Origin: Trichomonas vaginalis G3
Lineage: Eukaryota; Parabasalia; Trichomonadida; Trichomonadidae
Assembly (NCBI RefSeq): GCF_026262505.1
Contig: NC_067208.1
Span: 10,363,962 to 10,427,961 of the forward strand
DNA: 64,000 nt
Direction: 5' to 3'
The position numbers were made by a program, and so were the translations under genes. The number at the start of each line of letters is the position of its first letter. Position 1 is the stretch's first letter. The notes beneath the pieces are model-generated. The model worked only from the letters and a program-made list of their open reading frames with translations. It was not told the origin of the DNA and did not search any database. Below are positions 1 to 10,188 of this stretch, in pieces.

Positions 1-84
1 AATAAACATAGTGTGTAATTGTTTTTCTGTTGCTAAAATGCAATTAATTACAGACTCAATGCGACAATATAAATTATGAAAATT

Positions 85-513
85 TCATCCCCAATAATAA
101 TATCTGAAATGAGGTCTTGCTGAAGGCCTTTGCTCGGGAGGAAGATTTCTTCTGTCAATTTTGAATCTATTTGGATGAATTTGCTCTTCTTGATCAGCTT
201 GAATAGCTTCTGCATGTCTTGTCTGAATAACATTTTCTAGTATATGATGATCAACGAATTTCTGTACTTCTTTCTTTGTTTTTTCAGGACGCGAAGATTG
301 ACTTCCTTCTTGATTTGATCGAGATGTATATGACTTAATCGGTCTAGAAGTTTGTGTTCTTCTGCCTGATGGTTGGTTTCTAGATGTATTTACTTCTTTT
401 TCCAGGGCGCTTAAATTTAGTCTTGCAATATCACGAACTGATTTTGAATAATGCTGGGAACTTGGAACCACTCTCTTTTTGGATAAGAAATTTACAACAA
501 CTAAATCATCCAT
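85..513 (-). CDS. Small basic hypothetical protein
   Basis: A 142-residue frame opens with ATG at 513 and ends in TGA. I do not recognise the family. The first 30 residues (MDDLVVVNFLSKKR...) look folded. Residues about 40-85 are rich in Ser, Thr, Arg and Gln and look disordered. Residues about 85-110 could form a helix, and the tail is Arg/Pro-rich, ending RYYYWG. No signal peptide or membrane segment is visible. Trichomonad genomes hold many such short basic proteins of unknown role. The codon use fits the neighbouring genes, so I take it as a real gene, but the function is unknown. Confidence 0.55.
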   Translation of the reverse strand: MDDLVVVNFLSKKRVVPSSQHYSKSVRDIARLNLSALEKEVNTSRNQPSGRRTQTSRPIKSYTSRSNQEGSQSSRPEKTKKEVQKFVDHHILENVIQTRHAEAIQADQEEQIHPNRFKIDRRNLPPEQRPSARPHFRYYYWG

Positions 514-1120
514 GAACTTTTTATACTAAAATCTCGAGATTCAAAATTTAAATAAACGTACATTTCCCTTTTTTTTCATGAGATCTATCTTTCTAAATCA
601 ATACAGATTTTACAGACTCGTTTGAAATGTTTTCACCATAAAATCAATAGATTCTATTGAAGAAATGTGCAATATAATCACAAACACTTGATTCCGAAGT
701 ATAAACATTCCTATCAACGAATCAGAAATAGTTCTATCAAGGCAATTCAATACAACTATGCTTTTTGAGGACACTATGTCCAAATATTCAAAAAAATAAT
801 ATTAAAAAAATTATTAAATTTTGCATAAATGCGGAAAATTTGAATTAAAGGCTATTAGTGTAAATAATAGATAAGTTTGACATATTTGAAATTTCAAATA
901 AATGCTTATTTTGGCCTAGAATCAAATTTGATTGATTTCTTAAAAAAAAAAATAGGAAGTTCTCAGTGATTAGAGATGCGAGTTTCCGAATTTTTTTAGC
1001 CCTGGGATGTCATAACCGCTGCGGTTTTGTAAAATTTGGGATAAATTTTGACAATCCATTTTTTGTGGGATGTACGTTTATATCAATTTGCTCGGCGTTT
1101 GCCGAGCTATTGTACAATCC

Positions 1121-1505
1121 TACTCGAATTCATTACGCAGCCCTGGTCACTCAAAGGCCAGGGCATACAATTACAAAATAGTAGAGTGAGACTCTTCTAA
1201 TTTCTTCCAATCACAAGGAAGATCTTAGAAGAGCCTCACTCTACTCGAACACATTACGCAGCCCTGGTCACTCAAAGGCCAGGGCATACAATTACAAAAT
1301 AGTAGAGTGAGACTCTTCTAATTTCTTCCAATCACAAGGAAGATCTTAGAAGAGCCTCACTCTACTCGAACACATTACGCAGCCCTGGTCACTCAAAGGC
1401 CAGGGCATACAATTACAAAATAGTAGAGTGAGACTCTTCTAATTTCTTCCAATCACAAGGAAGATCTTAGAAGAGCCTCACTCTACTCGAACACATTACG
1501 CAGCT
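1121..1505. repeat. Tandem array of 121-bp hairpin units
   Basis: Three near-identical units of exactly 121 bp start at 1121, 1242 and 1363, and a partial fourth starts at 1484. Each unit holds a short hairpin (CCCTGG ... CCAGGG) and a long one. In the first unit the long one spans 1182-1243, with TAGAGTGAG at 1182-1190 pairing CTCACTCTA at 1235-1243 and an inner CTTCC/GGAAG stem. The CTCACTCTACT at the end of one unit can also pair with AGTAGAGTGAG further on, so alternative folds exist across unit borders. A related small hairpin (CTCGGC ... GCCGAG) lies at 1091-1106. No reading frame is convincing here. Confidence 0.9.
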
Positions 1506-1537
1506 CCTGCTCAACAATGAGCAGGTCTTACCACTTT

Positions 1538-1825
1538 GAGAGGCTTTCGTTCGAGTTCTGATGCAGATCCCAACGCGAGCGAGAGTCTCTCAAGCAAGCT
1601 TCTAATTCGTAGCTAGAGTTTCACTCTTATGAACTGGCAGCCAATTTGAGAGACTTTCGCTCGAGATCTAATGAAAAATCAGAACTCGGCCAAAAATTGC
1701 CCAAACAGGCTTGTAATTCGTAGCTATAGTATTGATCGTATGGATGTGTTGCCAATATGAGAGACTTTCGCTCGATGTCTGATATTGCATCAGACATCGA
1801 GCGAAAGTCACTCAAAACAGCTTAG
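1538..1825. repeat. Diverged ~110-bp repeat with perfect 21-bp hairpin
   Basis: The motif GAGAGACTTTCG recurs at 1538 (one change), 1648 and 1759, giving a period of about 110 bp. The copies are much more diverged than those of the 121-bp array just upstream. The last copy forms a perfect 21-bp stem (1763-1783 with 1789-1809) around the loop ATTGC. The shared phrase TAATTCGTAGCTA also recurs between copies. Confidence 0.8.
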
Positions 1826-2314
1826 ACATGTCTATTTTGACGGCATTAAATGATTTCATAGGAAATGTCTCAGTTGTTAATTAAGTTCACGTGAGCTTTT
1901 ATGAATGAAAATAAGTAAAAAAAAAGAATTTTCTCAAAAAAATTGTGTACGCATTGAAATTTTTATCTATAAATTTAGATATGTCATCAATAATATAATA
2001 TAATTTTAAATTCGTGGAGTACACTTGGGATAATTGAATATGGGCTACCCCATCCCAACCTCTCAAACTTCCTCTGAATTTGGACAAGGTATCCCAATCC
2101 CAAAGACCTATCTGAATAAAATGAAATAAGTATATTATATATATTATTTATTTGCTAATAATGAGCATAAATCGCTAAAATTATGAAGAAATTAAAAATT
2201 AAAAATTAAAATTAGAAAAAAATGTTGATTTAATGAGAGAATATTGTATAAAAATAGAATTATTAGCTAAAATACGTATTAATTTTATGATATTTCAATC
2301 ACATTAACGAAAAT

Positions 2315-2339
2315 CGCCCATTTTTAATTCAAATGGGCG
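2315..2339. repeat. 9-bp perfect inverted repeat
   Basis: CGCCCATTT at 2315-2323 pairs perfectly with AAATGGGCG at 2331-2339 around a 7-nt loop. It is GC-rich against an AT-rich background and lies about 220 bp beyond the stop of the tubby-like gene on the minus strand. A role in 3'-end formation is possible but unproven. Confidence 0.6.
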
Positions 2340-2560
2340 GGAAAAAAAATAAAATTCCAAAAAAAAAATTGAATTGGGGAAACGATAGGGGACGGGATAT
2401 GAGAAACCCCATATGTTTGGGAATTTTTCGCATCACTACAGTGATAACTTCTCACATTGTTTGCCGACATCTTAAAATTTTCAATTTTTTACATCCATAA
2501 ACTGGCGTAATTCTAAATTAGGCTTCAAATATTTCAATTTCAATCTATTTATAAAAGATA

Positions 2561-3937
2561 TTATTTATTTACAAACAATACAAAAGCAATTGTAATAATG
2601 CTCATCGGATCAAACCGGCTGAAGCATTCCGAAGTGAAAGTATTTGATGATAATAAAGTAAATTTAGCCCAAATATTCTTTTTTCCATCAACAATATCAA
2701 CGGTTTCAATACTTCCTTTTGTAAAAATAGCTTTGAGTGATGTTGATTGTGTTTGAGATTCTGAATTATACCAAAATAACTTAATATGGTCTTTTTCAAG
2801 AATTCTGAGGGTAATAAGTTCTTTTCCTTGTAACGACTTACCTCTTAATGAGAAATCCTTTATGTTATTCGCAATCAATATGACTCCTTCCGCATTCTCA
2901 GATGAAATGTGGGGATCTGAACCTTTTTCAATGAAAATTGACTGATTATCAACAATTTTCTTTGTTTTGAACGAGAATAATGCATCATTCTCGTTGAAAA
3001 TCTTAAAAAAATATCTTGGAAATCCGAGTTTGTTTTTGATTTCAATAGAAATAGTGTATTTCAGAATTTGTCCAATACTTAATGAATCTTCTTGATGTTC
3101 TGCTGCTTTGACATCGAGTTTTGCTTCACCTTTTTTGATTATATTTTCTGATTGCTCATCTCCAGTAATATTACTATCAGAAACTGTAGTATCTGATCCG
3201 AGATTATCTGTTTTCACTCGCTTGTCTTGTGGAGGAGTTCCTCTTCTGATATAAGGTCTATTTCTTGGAACTGGGGAAGAAGGCGGTGATGGTTGCGGAA
3301 CTCCATTAGGTGGTGAATATATTCGATTGGAAAGTTTCTGTTTAGCCTTAAGAAGTCTTGGATTTTCAATTCCTGGACTTTTTGGTGGAGATATAGCATT
3401 TGGAAGTTTAATAGCGAATCCATTTGGCGGACTGTCTTGTACTGGTGAACTTGAGTTCCAACTTTCATCATTAATTCGAGGTTTAATATTATCATCATCA
3501 GTATCTGAAGAGTCTTGATATTGTGCAAAATCTGGATCTCTGTATGTAGTTTCTATTCGTTTTAGATCTTCATCGTCGCTGTCATCCCATATAATGGAAG
3601 ATTTTTTACTTTGTGGACTTCCTTTTTTAACAGGAGATACAAAATTAGTTCTTTTTCTCCTTTTAGGTGTAGATGATTCTTTACTGTGTTGGCTACTTCG
3701 ACCAGATCTTGAATTTGAATGCTCTTTTACTTTTGATGATTCTTGATGTGCAAATATTATATCATCACTATCATCATCTGATCCAAAAAGGGTATCGTTA
3801 TCAAAGTATTCTTGAGATTTTGACAATTTTGGATTTGAATTTAGTTGTAGTGGGCATGGAAGAGAATCTGGCAACTCAATATTAACTTTATAGTTTTCTA
3901 TCAGATTCTTTCCTGTTTTACTGCTCGATGTAGTCAT
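2561..3937 (-). CDS. Disordered protein with tubby-like C-terminal domain
   Basis: This 458-residue frame starts with ATG at 3937. Residues 1-280 are low-complexity and rich in Ser, Pro and Asp, with acidic runs (GSDDDSDD near 52, WDDSDDEDL near 117) and a Lys/Arg patch (TPKRRKR near 90) that could act as a nuclear signal. Residues about 285-458 look like a folded beta domain: FPRYFFKIFNENDALFSF, then DFSLRGKS and ITLRIL, ending FDPMSIITIAFVLF. That spacing resembles the divergent tubby-like C-terminal barrels common in trichomonads, which bind lipid or DNA in other systems. The fold is inferred from pattern only. The function is unknown. Confidence 0.55.
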   Translation of the reverse strand: MTTSSSKTGKNLIENYKVNIELPDSLPCPLQLNSNPKLSKSQEYFDNDTLFGSDDDSDDIIFAHQESSKVKEHSNSRSGRSSQHSKESSTPKRRKRTNFVSPVKKGSPQSKKSSIIWDDSDDEDLKRIETTYRDPDFAQYQDSSDTDDDNIKPRINDESWNSSSPVQDSPPNGFAIKLPNAISPPKSPGIENPRLLKAKQKLSNRIYSPPNGVPQPSPPSSPVPRNRPYIRRGTPPQDKRVKTDNLGSDTTVSDSNITGDEQSENIIKKGEAKLDVKAAEHQEDSLSIGQILKYTISIEIKNKLGFPRYFFKIFNENDALFSFKTKKIVDNQSIFIEKGSDPHISSENAEGVILIANNIKDFSLRGKSLQGKELITLRILEKDHIKLFWYNSESQTQSTSLKAIFTKGSIETVDIVDGKKNIWAKFTLLSSNTFTSECFSRFDPMSIITIAFVLFVNK

Positions 3938-4236
3938 TTAGAAAAAGAATCTGATTAAATTTCGTTGTAAAAAAATGTAAGAAATAAAAAGTTTTTCAAT
4001 AAAAATGTTGCTAATTTCTTCTCTTCTTAATGAATATTATTTTATTTCCGATCATGATTTCCCCTCTCGGATTTTTTTACAAGATTATTGTTTCCCCAAG
4101 AACCTTTCCCAGATTTTGGGTTTATCAACCGGAAACGGCCACCTTATTCTAATTTATTAATAAATATTATTTTATTTCCGATCATTTTTTTTTCCAAAAA
4201 AATTTGAGGGGCTTTTTTGACTCCAAGTTATAATTG
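3938..4236. other. Divergent intergenic region with 23-bp direct repeat
   Basis: A 23-bp block (AATATTATTTTATTTCCGATCA plus T) occurs at 4033-4055 and again at 4163-4185, 130 bp apart, between two divergently transcribed genes. The second copy ends in TCATT, which fits the trichomonad initiator but sits 53 nt before the ankyrin ATG. The duplication may be a promoter copy or a small insertion scar. Confidence 0.5.
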
Positions 4237-6419
4237 ATGAGTGAAGGTCTTACTATTGATATCAATCGCATTGCGGAAAATATTACATCATACATTGATC
4301 AAGGTAACTTTTTCGATATATTTGATATAGAAGACATCAATAAAATTTTAGAAAAAACAACACTTAATTCAACAGATTTCAATAAACTTCTTTCAGAGGG
4401 AAAATCAAAATACAATTCTTCCGATTTATACAGTTGTTCTCATAAATGCAATGTTTCTGTAAATTCATTTGAAGATGCAATTGAAATTCTTAAAACATAC
4501 AAAAACGAACTCAAACTTGAATCATCTCAGAACATAATCGATTTCTTCGAAAAATACGAGACAGAGATGAATCATATGCGAAATGAAATTTCAGAACTTA
4601 TTCATGAAAAAATATTAGAATTAAGTGAATCAGAAGATTTTGAAAAGATTTACAATTTCCTAAAGGATCTTTCAGAACGAGGAACTAAAGAACAAATTGA
4701 TCTTTCAATTTCAACCAAACTGAGTGAAAAACAAAATTCTGATGGACAAACTCCTCTCCTCCATGCATGTGTTAACGGTGATTTTGAATTAGTAAAATCT
4801 CTTATTGAAGGAGGTTGTGACAGAGATGCTGTTTCTAAACAAGGAAAGAATTGTTTACTTCTCGCTTCAAATCATGGACATCTTGAAATTGTAAAATATT
4901 TAATTGAAAGTGGTATTGATAAAAATTGGCATAAAACTAATGGATATAATGCAATTCATTCAGCATCACAAAATGGTCATCTTGAGATCATTAAATATCT
5001 TCAAAGCATCGGATGCGACATAAAATTAAAAACAAATAACAATAGAAACTGTGTTTACTTTGCATCATTAAATGGTCATCTCGAAACAGTTCAATATCTT
5101 GTTTCATGTGGAGTCAATCCACATAAAAAAATGTTGATGGATATTCTCCCATAATAAATGCATCACAAGAAGGCCATCTTGAAGTCATCAAATATCTTCA
5201 AAGCATCGGATGCGATGTAAAATGTAAAACAAACAACAATAGAAACTGTGTTTACTTTGCATCATTAAATGGCCATCTTGAAGTCATCAAATATCTTGTT
5301 TCATGTGGAGTCAATCCACATGAAAAAGATGTTGATGGATTTTCTCCAATAATAAATGCATCACAAGAAGGCCATCTTGAAGTCATTAAATATCTTCAAA
5401 GCATCGGATGCGATGTAAAATGTAAAACAAACAACAATAGAAACTGTGTTTACTTTGCATCATTAAATGGCCATCTTGAAGTCATCAAATATCTTGTTTC
5501 ATGTGGAGTCAATCCACATGAAAAAGATGTTGATGGATATTCTCCCATAATAAATGCATCACAAGAAGGCCATCTTGAAGTCATCAAATATCTTCAAAGC
5601 ATCGGATGCGATGTAAATGTAAAACAAACAACAATAGAAACTGTGTTTACTTTGCATCATTAAATGGCCATCTTGAAGTCATCAAATATCTTGTTTCATG
5701 TGGAGTCAATCCACATGAAAAAGATGTTGATGGATTTTCTCCAATAATAAATGCATCACAAGAAGGCCATCTTGAAGTCATTAAATATCTTCAAAGCATC
5801 GGATGCGATGTAAAATGTAAAACAAACAACAATAGAAACTGTGTTTACTTTGCATCATTAAATGGTCATCTCGAAACAGTTCAATATCTTGTTTCATGTG
5901 GAGTCAATCCACATAAAAAATGTTGATGGATATTCTCCCATAATAAATGCATCACAAGAAGGCCATCTTGAAGTCATCAAATATCTTCAAAGCATCGGAT
6001 GTGATATAAAATGTAAAACAAACAACAATAGAAACTGTGTTTGCTTTGCATCATTTAATGGTCATCTTGAAGTCATCAAATATCTTGTTTCATGCGGAGT
6101 CAATCCAAATGAAAAAGATATTAATGGATTTTCTTCAATAATAGTTGCATCATTTAGAGGTCATCTTGAAGTCATCAAATATCTTCAAAGCATCGGATGT
6201 GATATAAATTCTAAAAGTTTATCTGGTGATTCTTTACTTCATTTTGCTGCAAAAAATGGTCATTATGATGTTGTTGAATTTTTAATTTCATTACATGTCA
6301 ATCTCAATGAAAAAAACAGATACGGAAGATCACCACTTGATTTAGCAAACGAAAAACAAAACGAAAACGAAAATTACGAGGAGATAATAAATCTTCTTAT
6401 TAAATCTGGTGCAAAATAA
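4237..6419 (+). pseudogene. Ankyrin-repeat gene with three frame breaks
   Basis: The ATG at 4237 opens a protein with a helical N-terminal module (about residues 1-110), a linker, and ankyrin repeats from about residue 165. From 4975 to about 6200 the repeats sit in a 198-bp tandem array (two ankyrin units each, GHLEVIKYLQSIGCD then GHLEVIKYLVSCGVN). The frame shifts at A-run 5125-5131 (-1 against sibling copies), at AAA 5615-5617 (-1) and at A-run 5915-5920 (-2). Between the breaks, and to the stop at 6419, every stretch still encodes clean ankyrin repeats. It may be a young pseudogene, or reading errors in A runs of a repeat-rich gene. The N-terminal module matches the gene at 29316-30365. 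Ankyrin repeats bind protein partners; the target is unknown. Confidence 0.85.
4975..6200 (+). repeat. 198-bp tandem array inside ankyrin gene
   Basis: Copies of the phrase GGCCATCTTGAAGTCAT begin at 4975 (variant), 5172, 5370, 5568, 5765, 5961 and 6159. The period is 198 bp except where a base or two is missing. The middle units are almost identical at the DNA level, including silent sites, so the array expanded or was homogenised recently. Confidence 0.9.
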
Positions 6420-6999
6420 TTTTCAAAAAGACTAAATTTTTTATTTTATTTGCTACCAATATTTTTAATCATACAGTTTTTATATTAATTTTTCCCATTT
6501 AAAAAGAAGCATGATAGTTATTCCTCCAAGCTACTAAATCCTAGCTACCAGACTTTACAAACACTATGATTGACCAGATCAAAGGCTGCTTTGCATCCTA
6601 GCAAGTAATTCTATCCGTGGTCTATTATGGGATTATAGTACTTTTTCCGTTTTAACATACTTTTTACTTTTTAAAGAGTTCACTCCAACGATTCGAAAAC
6701 TCAATAAAACAAAGTCCATAAATTTACAAATTTTGGTCTGAAAATGTATAGAATAATAGCCATAATAATATTAAGATATAAATTTTGTTCTCAATAGACA
6801 ATATTAAGCAAAAGCGTCCAAAGAGTGAACCATTAACTTTCCAATAGTCAAATTTTGTTGGATATATATGACTCATATGCTTTTGTCTTTTGAAACTGTG
6901 ATCATGTCTTCAAAATTGACTTTCAGAAATATTATTTTATATTATTAATAGAAAAACGAGTTTAATATAAATAATATAAATTTACAAAATATAATAAAA
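6420..6999. other. Convergent intergenic region, nothing clear
   Basis: AT-rich spacer between the ends of two convergent genes. I see no gene, strong hairpin or repeat. Chance frames here have no coding character. Confidence 0.5.
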
Positions 7000-9900
7000 T
7001 TAAATGTGTTTCCTGAAGTATCGAGGGCTCCAGTAAAACATATCATTATGCATAATTCTTCTTCCTGAAGGACTGGAAACACATGTAGATTTATCACTGA
7101 AGTTATAAAGTCTTTCAACAATTTGGTTCTGATATGTGAAATTATTGAACAATTCTGATGCTGCATCACCTGGATGTCTATAAATAGTTCTGCTAGTATA
7201 TGCTCGCATGAATCCATCAAGAGACTCTTTGTTATTGAAATAAAAAGGTCGGAACAAATACCAAACTTGTGGCAAAACAATGACAAAAGGAATTGGATTG
7301 CGTGTAATTAATGGAGCAGACATATTTGGATGAGTAAATTCGATAGAGTTGAAATCAATATTGATAGCATAAAACTTCAAATCATTGTAATTACTAAGAC
7401 AACGACATTCATTTGCAACTTGGTAGAATGATTTTCGCATTTCATATGATTCTTTAGAACTATCATAATATAAAATAGCTAAATCGGATGTACAATTAAA
7501 TAATGTTTCATATTCTTCTGCATTTAATTCATGAACAATTTCTCCTTTGGTGTGAACTTTTGGTGAGGTGATTTTAGACCATTCGCATCCAATTGTCAAC
7601 CTGGAAATCCATTTGGAAATCATTTCGGATTTATGTGATATAAAATCTTTATCTTTCGCTGACAATTTGTTTTGAACAAAATATGATATTTTTTCGCGTG
7701 TTTCTCTCATTGGACCACCTGAAAAGAAAATATCTTCTGTGCTGTAGTATGATATAGATCGTGCATCATTAGTTACTTTGGAATAATCATAAACAAGTTC
7801 TCGGTATTTAGACATTCCTGGACCGAATTCATCCCATGGCAACGAATATCTTTTATTGTTAACTGCCCAGCCGAAATCACGCCAAAATCGTCCTTTTGAT
7901 GCCATGTTTTCAACAAATTTTGGAACAATGACATCGAACCATGACTTCTTCATGCCACCACGAGCGGAATAACCAATCAACTGGAAGATTCCTGTAATAT
8001 TACGTGTCTTCTTAGTTTGTCCATATCGAGGACCTTTAGAGAAATATGGATTTCGATAATATGAATCATGTCGAGATATAAAATAAAATTCATCGAAATC
8101 TGTTTCTGTGTAAGGATCGAAATATGTTTTGTTTGTCATGTATTCATCAAACCAATTAAATGTGATTGGATACTCTTGGTCTTTAGTTTGATTACTCTTA
8201 GCGTATTTATCAAAGATAAAACGTTCTTCGCCTTTGTTACTCGATTCATGATACCATGAATCACGTGAACCTGAAAAATATGTTCGCATGTCTCTCCTGT
8301 AATAAGGAATGTCGTAACTAGAATAGAAATCATCCATGTAGTTGAAATAGTTGTCGTTGTCTTTGTAATCCTCGTGGAAATCAATATCGGCATAAGAAGG
8401 ACTGAATGTAGGTGTCGAAGTACTGTGGTTCTTGTATTCTTTCATGAATTCAAACAAATGTGCATATTCTTCACCATTTCGGTCTTTACCGTAAAAAATG
8501 TCCCATGGAAACTGGTGACAATCAAACGAATGGTTAGAATAATATGCAATGATATCTGAAAATAAGTCAAGATCTTCTTCATATTTAGTGCTACCTTCAG
8601 AAAAGAAAAATTTAAATAATCCTTTCAAAAATGTGTAATCGAAGTATGGATCAAATTCGAGACCAGAATATGATAATGAGTAATGTCCAAACTTGTCAAT
8701 AGCACTATTAGGTGCTTTTGTCAAATCATACTCACCGTAATCGAAATCGGGTGTTGTTGATGTGTATTCTGAGGAATATCGTGATGAATAGTCTTCTGAA
8801 ATGTAAATGCTGCTTGGTTCTTCTGAAATGGTGTTATCTGGATCAAAAGAAGAATGATTAGATGAATTTTCTGTTTCAAATTCTGGATTTGAATATGAAA
8901 TAGATGAATCTGATGAACCATAAATAGATTTATCAGATTTAGATGTATCAGATGACTGTTCTGAACTCCTTTCGGAAATTGTTTCAGAAAATGACATAGA
9001 ACTTGATGAAATCATATTTTCATTGTCTGAATATGGTGATTCGGAGGAAAAACTAGTGCTTTCTGAAGAGTCTTCAGAATAAGATGAGGAATTTTCTGAA
9101 ATAGAAATTTCGGATGAGGATGAATCAGATGAATTTGTATCGTTACTTTCCATTTCAATAGTGTTGTCCTCGGGTTCGAGAATTGATTTGTTTCGTCGAA
9201 TCTTTTCCATTTTTTCTTCAAAATCATCAAAATTAAAGGTTGAGTAAATACCTAAGTAAGGCCAAATGACTATGTATGAACTGTTTTCAACTTTACATAG
9301 CTCTTCAATTATTTTTAGTGTTCTTTTCCCAGGAATTACAACATCAAGACTGGGATATGCATTTGTAATTTCAATCAAGGATTCTCTTTCTTCTCTAGTG
9401 ATGTTTTGGTTCATTGAAACTAATGCAGGTTTCCTTCGTTTGATCAAATCATGGTAATTTAAGTTTAAAAGATGTGGTACTGCTTTTTCGCAGAATTGGT
9501 ACATACGACCATCAAATGGAGTAAGTAATTTGTCGTATGGATTGTAAACTTGAAAACCAAATTCAACGGTGTGGACTTGAACGTCAATAAATGAATATTT
9601 GCCAATCAATTTAATAGCCATATCTCTTGTTTCATTGTATGAGTCCGGTGGACATATAATTGTAAAGAATGGACTGTTATAAATAGTATCTTCATCGAAT
9701 TTTTTGATTTGGTCTGATAGAATGAAATCTAATGGAATTTCTATTTGTGATGGTTTAGTTACGTGTTTGATATTAATAATCATTTTGCTAGGTCCGTACA
9801 AAGTATACGCGTTATATCCATTTTGATCAGAAATATTATAAATTTCGATGTCCTTATCTGAATAGTCAGCTAATATCGTATCAAACCATTTGCAAATACG

Positions 9901-10041
9901 AGTATTTGAGCATGAAAATATTATATACGTTGTATTTTCTATACTCTTGGCGATAGATTCGTTGAATGTAAATAAGTCAAGCTTTTTATCATAATGGGGT
10001 GGTGAATTAATCCTGATACAGGATAAAAATAAAGAAAACAA
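7000..10041 (-). CDS. Large secreted thioredoxin-fold protein without CxxC
   Basis: The frame encodes about 1013 residues. No in-frame ATG lies before the conserved part. The frame opens as TTG at 10041, 3 nt after a TCATT initiator (10046-10042), and reads LFSLFLSCIRINSP, which resembles a short signal peptide. Residues about 30-290 look like one or two thioredoxin-like folds. Residues about 300-440 are a Ser/Glu-rich stalk, and residues 440-780 are rich in Tyr, Asp and Phe. Residues about 820-1000 form a further thioredoxin/PDI-like domain (DLAILYYDSS, then NPIPFVIVLP with the cis-Pro position). No CxxC redox pair is visible in that domain, so enzyme activity is unlikely. The start is uncertain; the folds are inferred from pattern. 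Confidence 0.65.
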   Translation of the reverse strand: MFSLFLSCIRINSPPHYDKKLDLFTFNESIAKSIENTTYIIFSCSNTRICKWFDTILADYSDKDIEIYNISDQNGYNAYTLYGPSKMIINIKHVTKPSQIEIPLDFILSDQIKKFDEDTIYNSPFFTIICPPDSYNETRDMAIKLIGKYSFIDVQVHTVEFGFQVYNPYDKLLTPFDGRMYQFCEKAVPHLLNLNYHDLIKRRKPALVSMNQNITREERESLIEITNAYPSLDVVIPGKRTLKIIEELCKVENSSYIVIWPYLGIYSTFNFDDFEEKMEKIRRNKSILEPEDNTIEMESNDTNSSDSSSSEISISENSSSYSEDSSESTSFSSESPYSDNENMISSSSMSFSETISERSSEQSSDTSKSDKSIYGSSDSSISYSNPEFETENSSNHSSFDPDNTISEEPSSIYISEDYSSRYSSEYTSTTPDFDYGEYDLTKAPNSAIDKFGHYSLSYSGLEFDPYFDYTFLKGLFKFFFSEGSTKYEEDLDLFSDIIAYYSNHSFDCHQFPWDIFYGKDRNGEEYAHLFEFMKEYKNHSTSTPTFSPSYADIDFHEDYKDNDNYFNYMDDFYSSYDIPYYRRDMRTYFSGSRDSWYHESSNKGEERFIFDKYAKSNQTKDQEYPITFNWFDEYMTNKTYFDPYTETDFDEFYFISRHDSYYRNPYFSKGPRYGQTKKTRNITGIFQLIGYSARGGMKKSWFDVIVPKFVENMASKGRFWRDFGWAVNNKRYSLPWDEFGPGMSKYRELVYDYSKVTNDARSISYYSTEDIFFSGGPMRETREKISYFVQNKLSAKDKDFISHKSEMISKWISRLTIGCEWSKITSPKVHTKGEIVHELNAEEYETLFNCTSDLAILYYDSSKESYEMRKSFYQVANECRCLSNYNDLKFYAINIDFNSIEFTHPNMSAPLITRNPIPFVIVLPQVWYLFRPFYFNNKESLDGFMRAYTSRTIYRHPGDAASELFNNFTYQNQIVERLYNFSDKSTCVSSPSGRRIMHNDMFYWSPRYFRKHI

Positions 10042-10188
10042 AATGAAACCACTGGCACTTTTCGATGCGAAATTACGGTGAAAAAAATTATATCAGATTT
10101 CATTTTTTTAAAACATGTTATTTAAAAATTTTTGAATTGTGAAATCTTTCAATTATTGAATCAAAAAATCATTCACCGACAAGAAATA

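Larger units (their letters stand above)
514..2560. other. Gene-free stretch around the repeat arrays
   Basis: Apart from the two repeat arrays, this stretch shows AT-rich sequence and one perfect 9-bp stem (CGCCCATTT/AAATGGGCG) at 2315-2339. The short open frames here overlap the hairpin repeats and read as chance frames. I see no gene. Confidence 0.6.

Noticed and set aside
1121-1825. CRISPR array or telomere repeat
   Set aside because: Units are contiguous with no unique spacers, far longer than telomeric units, and the genome is eukaryotic.
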